52,354 bases of DNA from Archangium sp. GTDB taxonomy: Bacteria; Myxococcota; Myxococcia; Myxococcales; Myxococcaceae. The notes under the pieces are model-generated. The model was given only the letters and a program-made list of their open reading frames with translations. It searched no databases and was not told the origin of the DNA. The DNA is taken from the NCBI GenBank assembly GCA_016793585.1, contig JAEUJR010000636.1, positions 1-52,354 of the forward strand, read 5' to 3'. Each line of letters begins with the position of its first letter. Position 1 is the stretch's first letter. Made by a program: the position numbers and the translations under genes. Below, piece after piece: positions 1 to 7,257 of the stretch.

Positions 1-650
1 CCCCCCCCGCCCCCCCGCCCGCGGCGGCCGTCCCGTTCGCTGCGGCCGTTCCGTTCGACGCGGGCGCTGCGTTCGAGTCGGGAGCTGCGTTCGATGCGGG
101 TGCTCCGTTCGATGCGGGCGCTCCGTTCGATGCGGGCGCTCCGTTCGATGCGGGCGCTCCCGATGCAGGGGCTCCCGATGCAGGCCCGCGTATGTGCCGC
201 GTGATGAATGTGTTCCCTGCGGTCGATGGGTTCGCCGTCTACTCCCGCACGGCCGATGCAGGCCGTGAACACGCCATCGGCTACGTGGTCGACTCCAACG
301 GCCCGCCGTACAACTCGCTCGAGATCGACGTGTACTGGGCGTTCACCGGCATGACGACGGGCGTGGTGATTCCCGCCGTGCGCGACCTCGCGCTCGAGCC
401 TGACTACAGCACCTGCACCGCGTGCGTCGTCATTCGCGAGAGCTGCCCCGACCTGGACTCGTGCGCCCGCGCCTACTTCGCTCGAGCCGGCACCATCGAC
501 CTCGTGAACATCACCCGAGACTTCACGGGCACCTTCCACGCCACGCTGTCGAACGTGCGCCTCGAGCAGTGGCAGCTCGGCGCTGACGTGCCGTTCCCCG
601 ACGGTGGCTGCATTCTGCTCAACGGCGCCACCATCAACCGGCCGTACTGA
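1..650 (+). CDS. Repeat-linker secreted protein, C-terminal part (5' end cut by window)
   Basis: The frame is open from the first base and ends at TGA 648-650, so the start lies outside the window. The visible part begins with a Pro/Ala stretch, then a linker of six-residue PFDAGA-type units, then a globular domain of about 150 residues from MCRVMNVFPA. The domain has a Cys pair (STCTACV), further Cys residues (RESCPDLDSC), and ends on NGATINRPY. Ala/Asp/Gly linkers of this type follow lipoprotein signals in other genes of this window, so an exported surface protein is likely; that is inference because the N-terminus is missing. Function unknown. The next gene is convergent. Confidence 0.75.
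   Translation, partial: PPAPPPAAAVPFAAAVPFDAGAAFESGAAFDAGAPFDAGAPFDAGAPFDAGAPDAGAPDAGPRMCRVMNVFPAVDGFAVYSRTADAGREHAIGYVVDSNGPPYNSLEIDVYWAFTGMTTGVVIPAVRDLALEPDYSTCTACVVIRESCPDLDSCARAYFARAGTIDLVNITRDFTGTFHATLSNVRLEQWQLGADVPFPDGGCILLNGATINRPY
51..185 (+). repeat. 18-bp tandem repeat coding PFDAGA
   Basis: In-frame units of 18 bp (core ccgttcgatgcgggcgct) encode PFDAGA, AFESGA, AFDAGA, PFDAGA three times, then shortened PDAGA units of 15 bp. The central copies are nearly identical at DNA level, which suggests recent unit duplication. It forms the linker between the missing N-terminus and the globular domain. Confidence 0.8.
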
Positions 651-681
651 AGTGCCGATGCAGCCGAAGGCGCCCTGGTGC

Positions 682-1125
682 TCAGCGTGACGTCTCGAGC
701 GCTGCGTCGATGGCGGCGGTGAACTTCGTCAGCAGCTCTCGCAGCTGCCGCTGCTCTCGCGGCTTCAACGACCGCTGGAGCGTGCCCATCACCTCGCGCA
801 GCGTCTCGTCACAGCGCTCGTACGTTCTTCGTCCACGCGGGGTCAGCGCCACCGCCCCTGCGCGGGCGTCATTCGGGTCGTCGCGGCGAACGACGAGGCC
901 AGCGAGCTCCATGCGCGTGACGAGCCGCGAGACGGCGGCCTGGTCATGCTCGAGCACCTGCACGAGGCCCGAGACCCGTGACGGCCCGCGCCGCGCCAGG
1001 ACCACCAGCACCTTCCACTGCGCGCTCGTCACCCGGAGCGGCTTGAGCACCCGGTCGCCCAGCGTCGAGAGCCCACTCGAGGCGGCGTTGAGCAACGCTC
1101 CGAAGTCCTGCACGGGGTTCGGCAT
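682..1125 (-). CDS. MarR family transcriptional regulator
   Basis: 147 residues starting MPNPVQDF. It has the MarR layout: N-terminal dimerisation helices, a winged helix around residues 35-95 (SAQWKVLVVLARRG, DQAAVSRLVTRMELAGLVVRR, then the wing DDPNDARAG and LTPRGRR), and C-terminal helices. MarR proteins are dimeric repressors that bind palindromes and often respond to phenolic or oxidative ligands. It lies 11 bp downstream of the SnoaL-like lipoprotein gene and is probably cotranscribed with it, so it likely autoregulates the pair through the palindrome at 1659-1678. The ligand cannot be read from the sequence. The ATG at 1125 was chosen because upstream codons belong to another frame of the preceding gene. 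Confidence 0.85.
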   Translation of the reverse strand: MPNPVQDFGALLNAASSGLSTLGDRVLKPLRVTSAQWKVLVVLARRGPSRVSGLVQVLEHDQAAVSRLVTRMELAGLVVRRDDPNDARAGAVALTPRGRRTYERCDETLREVMGTLQRSLKPREQRQLRELLTKFTAAIDAALETSR

Positions 1126-1136
1126 CGACGGCGCTT

Positions 1137-1664
1137 CTACTTCACGCCGAGCTGTTTCTTGAGCGCCGGCGGGCCGTGCCCCTCGGGAATCTCTCCGTAG
1201 ATGCGGGTGATGCGGTCGTTCTCGAAGAAGTACGTGAAGTACTCGGCGGGCAGGTCGATGGGTTTGCCGGTCGCCTCGAGCTTCGGCACCTCTTTGATGG
1301 GGTAGTCGAGGAAGCCGGTGTGCGTGCCTTTCAGAAAGACGGCGACCCGCACCGAGTTGCCCTCGGCCGCCTCGACCTTCTCGTTGAAGGTGAAGTCGGG
1401 GAACGCCCGCTTCCGAGCCTTGTGCATCGCGAGCGCGTCGGCGAACGGAATCTTCACGAAGAACGGCATGCCCTTCATCTGCATCGTGAACGCGGGGTCG
1501 AGCTGGGCCTCGGCGGTCTGCCAGTCGCCGGCTTCGACGGCGCGCAGGTGCGCCCGAACGAGCTCGCCCGGCGACCTGCTGTTGTGAGCGGCGTCTGCCG
1601 AGAGGGGAGCCGGTGCAGTGGCACAACCCAGAGACCACAGAACGAGAAGCGCGGGCCGATACAT
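1137..1664 (-). CDS. SnoaL-like (NTF2-fold) lipoprotein
   Basis: 175 residues. The N-terminus MYRPALLVLWSLGC fits a lipoprotein signal with lipobox SLGC, so the mature protein is probably membrane-anchored. The rest resembles SnoaL-like or ester-cyclase NTF2-fold proteins: SPGELVRAHLRAVEAGDWQ, then FTMQMKGMPFF, FPDFTFNEKVEAAEGN, GTHTGFL and PAEYFTYFFENDRITRIYGE. This fold covers small-molecule binding or isomerase-type enzymes; no particular substrate can be assigned. An upstream extension of 12 codons is possible, but it has no signal-like character, so the ATG at 1664 is preferred. It is followed at 11 bp by a MarR regulator, and its start codon sits inside a palindrome. Confidence 0.75.
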   Translation of the reverse strand: MYRPALLVLWSLGCATAPAPLSADAAHNSRSPGELVRAHLRAVEAGDWQTAEAQLDPAFTMQMKGMPFFVKIPFADALAMHKARKRAFPDFTFNEKVEAAEGNSVRVAVFLKGTHTGFLDYPIKEVPKLEATGKPIDLPAEYFTYFFENDRITRIYGEIPEGHGPPALKKQLGVK

Positions 1665-1678
1665 GTCATGACATCTAA
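1659..1678. promoter_or_regulatory. Candidate MarR operator over the lipoprotein start codon
   Basis: A perfect 12-bp palindrome, atgtcatgacat (1663-1674), extends to an imperfect 20-bp palindrome with 8 of 10 positions paired. It covers the ATG at 1664 of the SnoaL-like gene, the first gene of the pair with marR. MarR proteins bind palindromes of this size. Binding here would block transcription or initiation. The assignment to this MarR is inferred from position. Confidence 0.45.
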
Positions 1679-1706
1679 TCGGCCTGACCGGGCACCGCAA
1701 GCCGCG

Positions 1707-2897
1707 TCACAGACGAAAACGCTGCTGAGACCGGAGCAACGCGGCGTCGTACCGAACGCCACGCCACGTGATGCCGCCCATGCGGCGGCCCAGCACGCCC
1801 GCGCGCACCGACATGAACGCGAGCAGCAGCAACGCCACGTTGGGGAACAGCGCCGGGTACAGCGGGTCACGGCCGCTCCATCGGCTGAAGAGCAGCGTGC
1901 CGACGACCAACGCGCTCTGACTCGCCAGCGTGAGCCACCCGAGCGGCGCCGGTGCCTGGGGCAGCAGGGCCAGCCACGGCGACAGCGCGAAGGCGACGCA
2001 CCCCGCCGCCATCGCCACCGACCGCGCGAGGCTGAAGCGCCCCATGATGGCGTAGAAGTTCTTCTGCATCTTCTCGGTCATCTCGCGGAACGACTCGTAC
2101 CAGCGCAGGCTGATCATGCCGCGACCGTTCACGACGTCGCAGCGGCCTCCGGCGCGTTTGATCATCAGACACAGCCCCATGTCGTCGGCCACCTCGAGCT
2201 TGAGCCACTCGAAGCCGGGCGACCGCAGGTACGCGCTGCGGCGCACGAGCAGGAACGCCCCGACGCCGAAGACGTCGGTCGTGGTCATGTCGCGCACCCG
2301 CCAGGGCCGCGAGGTGAGCGCCATCACCAGGCCCGTGCCCGCGAAGATGGTGTCGGCGAGGAACCCGGCCGAATCGGTCTGCGGCATCACGGTGAGGAAG
2401 TCGAGTTGGTGCTGCTCGGCGTAGGTGATGGCGCGACGCAGCGCCTGCGGCCCGTAGCGCACGTCGGCGTCGGCGAAGAGCACCCAGTCACCGCTGCTGC
2501 GCTCGATGCCCTTCGCCATCGCGTTCAGCTTGCCGAGCCAGCCGGGCGGAAGCTGCGAGAGATGCACCGGCACGATGCGCGAGTCGGCCGCAGCGGCTTC
2601 GTCGATGAGCGCGCCCGTTCGGTCGGTCGAGCGGTCGTTCACCGCGATGACCTCGAGCGCCGGGTAGTCCTGCGAGACGAGGCTCTTCAACGACTGCGCG
2701 ATGGCCGCTTCTTCGTTGCAGGCCGGGCTCACCACGCTCAACGTCGGCCACCGCGCGCGCGGCTGAACCTCGACCGAGGCCAGCGTGCGCACGCCCGTCA
2801 TCAGGCGCAGCAGCGAGACCAACGCGAGCGGCCACACGACGATGGGCCCGAGCAGCGCGACTGCGATGAGCCACGGCGCGAGCGCCTCGAGTGACAT
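1707..2897 (-). CDS. Family 2 glycosyltransferase, membrane-bound (ceramide-glucosyltransferase/HpnB-like)
   Basis: 396 residues from MSLEALAPW. Residues 5-32 form a membrane segment. The GT-A domain follows with PACNEEAAIAQS (58-69), VNDRSTDRT (86-94), WLGKLNA (120-126) and the metal-binding DAD (143-145, FADADVRYG). A later RWYESFREM may supply the acceptor-side motif. Two or three hydrophobic segments close the protein (about 290-375). This architecture is typical of processive or lipid-acceptor GT2 enzymes that glycosylate membrane lipids or carotenoid-type acceptors at the inner membrane. The substrate is unknown. A 20-codon upstream extension would run into the divergent FHA gene, so the ATG at 2897 is preferred. 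Only 32 bp separate it from that gene. Confidence 0.8.
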   Translation of the reverse strand: MSLEALAPWLIAVALLGPIVVWPLALVSLLRLMTGVRTLASVEVQPRARWPTLSVVSPACNEEAAIAQSLKSLVSQDYPALEVIAVNDRSTDRTGALIDEAAAADSRIVPVHLSQLPPGWLGKLNAMAKGIERSSGDWVLFADADVRYGPQALRRAITYAEQHQLDFLTVMPQTDSAGFLADTIFAGTGLVMALTSRPWRVRDMTTTDVFGVGAFLLVRRSAYLRSPGFEWLKLEVADDMGLCLMIKRAGGRCDVVNGRGMISLRWYESFREMTEKMQKNFYAIMGRFSLARSVAMAAGCVAFALSPWLALLPQAPAPLGWLTLASQSALVVGTLLFSRWSGRDPLYPALFPNVALLLLAFMSVRAGVLGRRMGGITWRGVRYDAALLRSQQRFRL

Positions 2898-2929
2898 GCT
2901 CGCACCATCGCACGAGAACCGTTGACTCG

Positions 2930-3862
2930 ATGAGCGGCACCCCTCAGCGTGCGGCACCGATGTTGGCCTCCGTGCAGCTGCGACTCCCCGATGGCGCGAC
3001 GGTGACGGCGGGCCCTGGCGCGGTCGTGGGGCGCGCGTTCACCGCAGACGTGCGCATCGACGACGGCCGCGTGTCGGAGGCTCACGCGATGATCAGCCTG
3101 CGCGGCGGTGAGCTCGTGCTCTTCGCGCTGCGGGGCCGCGTTCGCGTCGACGGCCGAGACGTGACGCGCGTGACGCTGACCGCGGGGCTCCTCGTCGAGC
3201 TCGCGCCCACCGTGATGCTGGCCGTCGACCACGTCGAGCTGCCCGACGCGGTGCTCGCGCTCGAAGGCGACGGTGTTCCCCGGCAGACGCTCGTGGGCAC
3301 GACCTCGGTGTTGCTGGCGCCGTCGCTCCACCTGGTGACGGGCGTGCACGAGAAGGCCGCGGCGGTGGTCTGGAGCGACGGCCTTCGCTGGCGCGTGCGC
3401 ATCGGTGAAGGCCCGGTGCGAACGCTGAAGGTGGGTGACGTGGTGACGGTCGCCGGCAAGGCGCTTCGCGCGGTCGAAGAGCCCGTCGCGAAGGTCGGTG
3501 TGCCCGACACCGCGCCCCGCTCGACGCTCGGTGGCCGCCTGCGCATCGTCTCGTTGTTCGACAGCGTGCAGCTGTGGCGTGAAGGCGAGCCCGCGCCGTG
3601 CCTCTTGAAGGGCCAGCAGGCGCGCCTGTTCGCCGAGCTGCTGAGCGTGGGCGGCCCGCTGCGGTGGGAGCTGCTCGCGCGCCAGCTGTGGCCGAGCGAC
3701 ACCGACGTCGAGCCGCTGCGTCATCGCCTCGACGTGACGCTCGCGAAGCTGCGCCAACGCCTCGTCGCCGCCGGCATTCGGCGTGACCTCGTCACCTCGC
3801 ATCGCAACGGGCAGCTCGAGGTGTTGCTCTACCCCGGCGACCAGGCCGACGACCGCAGCTGA
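2930..3862 (+). CDS. FHA domain protein with C-terminal winged-helix DNA-binding domain
   Basis: 310 residues. Residues 12-105 read as a forkhead-associated domain, with the GR of the first loop (34-35), SEAHAMIS supplying the Ser and His of the phosphothreonine pocket (49-52), then VRVDGRDVT. Residues about 205-300 resemble the winged helix of OmpR or SARP regulators: LLKGQQARLFAELLS, LRWELLARQLWPSDTDVEPLRHRLDVTLAKLRQRL, then a C-terminal hairpin SHRNGQLEVLLYPG. FHA domains bind phosphothreonine made by Ser/Thr kinases, so a kinase-controlled transcription factor is inferred; a large Ser/Thr kinase begins about 600 bp further on. The gene is divergent from the GT2 gene and its TGA directly abuts the stop of the convergent next gene. 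Confidence 0.8.
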   Translation: MSGTPQRAAPMLASVQLRLPDGATVTAGPGAVVGRAFTADVRIDDGRVSEAHAMISLRGGELVLFALRGRVRVDGRDVTRVTLTAGLLVELAPTVMLAVDHVELPDAVLALEGDGVPRQTLVGTTSVLLAPSLHLVTGVHEKAAAVVWSDGLRWRVRIGEGPVRTLKVGDVVTVAGKALRAVEEPVAKVGVPDTAPRSTLGGRLRIVSLFDSVQLWREGEPAPCLLKGQQARLFAELLSVGGPLRWELLARQLWPSDTDVEPLRHRLDVTLAKLRQRLVAAGIRRDLVTSHRNGQLEVLLYPGDQADDRS

Positions 3863-4375
3863 TCAACGGCAGGCGAAGCCCGTCGCGCTCGAGAACGCGG
3901 CGCAGTCGGCCGCCGTGCCACCATCGACGAGCAGCGCCGCGCAGCTCCACGTGCCGGTGCAGCTCGTCACCTGGTCGACCCACGTGCAGCTCGCGGCGAG
4001 GCACGCCTGCTGCGTCGTCCTCGAGGGGCACGAGGGGTCGAACGAACAGCCGCCGTCCCACACGCACGCGCCCGCGCCACGACAAGCGGTCGAGCTCTGC
4101 TGCGCGGCGGCGCCGGAGCACTGCCCGCGCTGATTGCACGAGGTCGTCCGAACGCCCACGCACCCGAGCGCGAGCCCGAACTGACACTGCGTCGCCGAGA
4201 GGGCCGAACAGGCGCCAGTGCCCGAGCATGCCGCCACGCCCGCGTCGGCGCCCGCGTCGACTCCAGCACCGGCACCGGCGTCGGCTGGGGTGCTGCCCGC
4301 GTCGTCAGGCGTCGTCGCGGGCATCGGAGCACACGAACACACCACCAGCGTCATCACGAGGAGCCGAGTCGACAT
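3863..4375 (-). CDS. Small Cys-rich lipoprotein
   Basis: 170 residues. MSTRLLVMTLVVCSC is a lipoprotein signal with the acylated Cys at about residue 15. A DAG-rich linker follows (PDDAGSTPADAGAGAGVDAGADAG), then a domain with about 14 Cys residues in pairs such as CSGTGAC, CQFGLALGC, CNQRGQC, CRGAGAC, CSFDPSC and CTWVDQVTSC, which implies many disulfides and an exported location. The gene has DAG linker style in common with the protein cut by the window start. Function unknown. Its stop codon is contiguous with that of the convergent FHA gene (tgatca at 3860-3865). A 17-codon N-terminal extension is possible but would hide the signal peptide. Confidence 0.7.
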   Translation of the reverse strand: MSTRLLVMTLVVCSCAPMPATTPDDAGSTPADAGAGAGVDAGADAGVAACSGTGACSALSATQCQFGLALGCVGVRTTSCNQRGQCSGAAAQQSSTACRGAGACVWDGGCSFDPSCPSRTTQQACLAASCTWVDQVTSCTGTWSCAALLVDGGTAADCAAFSSATGFACR

Positions 4376-4455
4376 GACCTCAGGGTGCCTCTGTCGGCGC
4401 GCGAGGGCATCACACCTGAACCTCACCTGCGCGAACCTGCGCTACGGTTGGCGCG

Positions 4456-7206
4456 ATGTCGCTCGAGTCAGACCCGCCCGACAGCAGTGTGCGGCACCTC
4501 GTCTCGAGCTTCGTCGGTGACCGCAGCGACGTCGTCAGCTCGGAGAGCGCGTCGGCTCGCGAGACCCGTGAACAGCCCGCACCCCAGGCACGCTACGTCG
4601 AAGGAGGAGAGCTCGGCCGCGGCGGCATGGGCCGGGTGCGCGCGGGCTATGACGCGGTGCTGGGCCGAACGCTGGCCCTCAAACGCGCGAAGGACGACAG
4701 CCGCGACGCCGAAGCCCGCCTGCTCGCCGAGGCCCGCATCACCGCCTCACTCGACCACCCCGGCATCATCACGGTGCTCGACGCAGGGCGCGGAGAAGAC
4801 GGCGGCCTCTATTACGTGATGCGCGTCGTCGAGGGCGCGAGCCTTCGGGAGGCCATCGCCGGAAACCGGTCTCGCGCCGAGCGGGTGCGCCTCGTGCTGA
4901 GCGTCGCCCAGGCGATGGCCTACGCCCACGAACGCGGCGTGGTGCACCGCGACCTCTCGCCGGGGAACGTTCGCGTCGGCCGCCACGGAGAGGTCGTCGT
5001 GATGGACTGGGGCCTCGCGACGAGCCTCGACGACGCCGCGCGCGGTGGAGTTCGGTGTGGAACCCCCGGCTTCACGGCCCCTGAGCTTCGTGAAGGTGCG
5101 CCTTCTGGCCCGCAGGCCGACGTCTTCTCGCTCGGCGTGCTGCTGCACCTCGCGCTCACTGGCGAGCTGCCCTCGAAGCCGGGCCTGCCCTCCGAGCTCG
5201 AGGCCATCATCACGAAGTGTCTGTCGCCCGAGGCGGCCCAGCGCTACCCGACGGCGCAGGGCCTCGAGCACGACCTTCGCGCGTGGCTCGACGGCGCGCC
5301 GGTGTCGGCCCATCGGCCCCGCCCGTGGACGCCGCTGCTCAGGCTCTCGCGCAGCCACCCATCGACGCTGGTGGTCGGCGCCGTCGCGGCCCTGGCGCTC
5401 GCGGTGGTGACGACGACGCTCGGGCTCGGCGCGATGCGGGCACGGCGCGAGGCCGAAGGCGCGACCCGAGACCTGCTGCAGCAGCGAATCGACCGCGCGC
5501 TGCTCGATGACGACGTCGGCGCGGCGAGCGCGGCGGCGAACAGCCTCGGCCACCTCGACTCCTCGTCGCCCATCGTGGCAGGAGCACGCGCAGCCGTCGG
5601 CCGTGAGGCGTCGGTTCGGAGTGCGTTGCTCCCTGCGACCTGTGACGTGCTCGACCGGTTCGCCGGCCGCACGCTCTGCCGCGACGAACTCACCGCGAAT
5701 GTCGAGCGAGCGCGGTTGCTGCGGTCGGGCACACGCGTCGTGTTCTCCGACCAGCGGGTGTCGCGCTTCGGCGTCGACGGCGAGTTGATCAGCTCGACGC
5801 CGCTGGAGGGTGGCCTGCAGACGGCGGAGCGCGCCGCCGATGGAACCTTCGTCATCGGCACGCTGGTGACGACGGTCGTCTTCGTGAACGACGACGGCGT
5901 GAAGGTGGTCGAGGTCTGCTCCGCCTCGACGCCAGGCCGGTTCGCCCTGCCCGGCCCGGCGTTCGGTCATGCGCTCGTGCTCTGCGGCGACACGCCCTGG
6001 TCGGTCACGCCAGCCGGGGTCGAGCGCACCAGCAGCGTGGGCCCTCGGGGCGTCTTTCGGGGCGCGGCGCTCGACTCGTCGGCCTTCGTCGTCGGGACGG
6101 TGCAGGGCGAGCTCGGCGTGATGACCCGCAGCGGCGAGCTCCACCGGGTCGCGCGCTCGGTCGTCGGCCCCGTGAGAGACGTCGTCGCAGTGAACGCGCA
6201 GGTGGTGGCGGTGCTCGGGCGCGACGGGCTCGGCTTCTGGCGCAGCGACCTCGACGACTGGCTCCACGTCGAGAGCTCGAAGGTGCTCGAGGTGAACCGC
6301 TTCGGCGACGACGTCGTCTCGCGTGACGCCAACGGCTGGCGCGTGTGGCGGGTCGAAGCGCCCTCGTGGCATCGCGCGCGCTTCGAGGCAGGGCTGACCT
6401 CGGTCGCCATTCATGGCGGGAAGCACCTCGTCGCCGTGGGTGGTGCCGACAGCGTCGTGCGCGTGCTCGAGCTCTCTTCAGGCGCCGTTCGTGAGTTCGC
6501 CCGGGAGCAGCAGGGCGTGGTGAGTCACGTCTCGTTCTCACCGTCGGGTCACCGGCTCGCCTTCGGTACCGCGGGGCCGTTCGGGGTCGACGTCATCGAC
6601 CTTGAGTCGGGCAAGACGGTCGATGGAGCGTGGCGCCGCGAGGCCCTTCGCACCCGGCTCGTGGAGTTCGTCGGCGACGACGTGTTGTTGACCGTCGACT
6701 ACGGGCTCACGGTTCGACGTTTCTCTCTCGCCACCGGCGCGCAGGTGGGAGCTGATCAGGTGCTGCCCTCACCCCACTCCATCGACCTCGCCTTCGGGAA
6801 CGGCCGGCTCGTCGTGCTGCTGAAAGACGGAGGCGTCGTCGAGGTGACGAAAGACGCCGTCACCCAGCACACGGCGGCCGTCGGAGCCACGGCCGTCACC
6901 ATCGACGACACCGGCGCGCTCGTCTTCGCCTTCGCCACGCACCTCGAGCGCCGCGCGAGTGATGGTCGCATCGAGCGGCGTGAGCTCTGCGGGAGCCCGG
7001 TCACGAGCATCGCTGCGTCGCGCGGCCGGTGGGCGGTCACCCGCGCCGCTGGTCGCCTCGACGTCACGTCGTCGAAGGGCCTCACCCACACGGCGCTCGC
7101 GCATCAGACGAAGGCGTCGGCGCTGGCGTTCGAGTCGAACTCGCTCGTGACGGCCGGCTGGGACGGCGTGGTGCGAGTGCTCGAGGTTCCACCACCGGTG
7201 GAATGA
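4456..7206 (+). CDS. Ser/Thr protein kinase with transmembrane segment and propeller-like C-terminal half
   Basis: 916 residues. The kinase domain (about 45-280) shows the Gly-rich loop GELGRGGMGRV (51-61), catalytic Lys76 in LALKRAK, HRDLSPGN (164-171) with the catalytic Asp166, DWG (184-186) in place of DFG, and APE (208-210). One hydrophobic segment follows at 304-326. The remaining 570 residues contain short beta-rich repeats such as VAIHGGKHLVAVGGADSVVRVLEL and ALAFESNSLVTAGWDGVVRVLEV, which read like WD40 or quinoprotein-type propeller blades. Such kinases are single-pass membrane proteins that phosphorylate partners on Ser/Thr in response to the propeller domain. HRDLS (Ser for Lys) and DWG are non-consensus, but the key Asp residues are present, so activity is plausible. 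A nearby FHA regulator could be a target. Confidence 0.85.
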   Translation: MSLESDPPDSSVRHLVSSFVGDRSDVVSSESASARETREQPAPQARYVEGGELGRGGMGRVRAGYDAVLGRTLALKRAKDDSRDAEARLLAEARITASLDHPGIITVLDAGRGEDGGLYYVMRVVEGASLREAIAGNRSRAERVRLVLSVAQAMAYAHERGVVHRDLSPGNVRVGRHGEVVVMDWGLATSLDDAARGGVRCGTPGFTAPELREGAPSGPQADVFSLGVLLHLALTGELPSKPGLPSELEAIITKCLSPEAAQRYPTAQGLEHDLRAWLDGAPVSAHRPRPWTPLLRLSRSHPSTLVVGAVAALALAVVTTTLGLGAMRARREAEGATRDLLQQRIDRALLDDDVGAASAAANSLGHLDSSSPIVAGARAAVGREASVRSALLPATCDVLDRFAGRTLCRDELTANVERARLLRSGTRVVFSDQRVSRFGVDGELISSTPLEGGLQTAERAADGTFVIGTLVTTVVFVNDDGVKVVEVCSASTPGRFALPGPAFGHALVLCGDTPWSVTPAGVERTSSVGPRGVFRGAALDSSAFVVGTVQGELGVMTRSGELHRVARSVVGPVRDVVAVNAQVVAVLGRDGLGFWRSDLDDWLHVESSKVLEVNRFGDDVVSRDANGWRVWRVEAPSWHRARFEAGLTSVAIHGGKHLVAVGGADSVVRVLELSSGAVREFAREQQGVVSHVSFSPSGHRLAFGTAGPFGVDVIDLESGKTVDGAWRREALRTRLVEFVGDDVLLTVDYGLTVRRFSLATGAQVGADQVLPSPHSIDLAFGNGRLVVLLKDGGVVEVTKDAVTQHTAAVGATAVTIDDTGALVFAFATHLERRASDGRIERRELCGSPVTSIAASRGRWAVTRAAGRLDVTSSKGLTHTALAHQTKASALAFESNSLVTAGWDGVVRVLEVPPPVE

Positions 7207-7257
7207 GTGAGGTTCGGGTGAGATCCCGCTGAGCAGGCCCCCGCCTACACCTCGGGG

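Noticed and set aside
1176..2894. 572-codon plus-strand open frame over the SnoaL and GT2 genes
   Set aside because: The translation is Arg/His/Gln-rich with no motif, while the minus strand encodes clear GT2 and NTF2-fold motifs.
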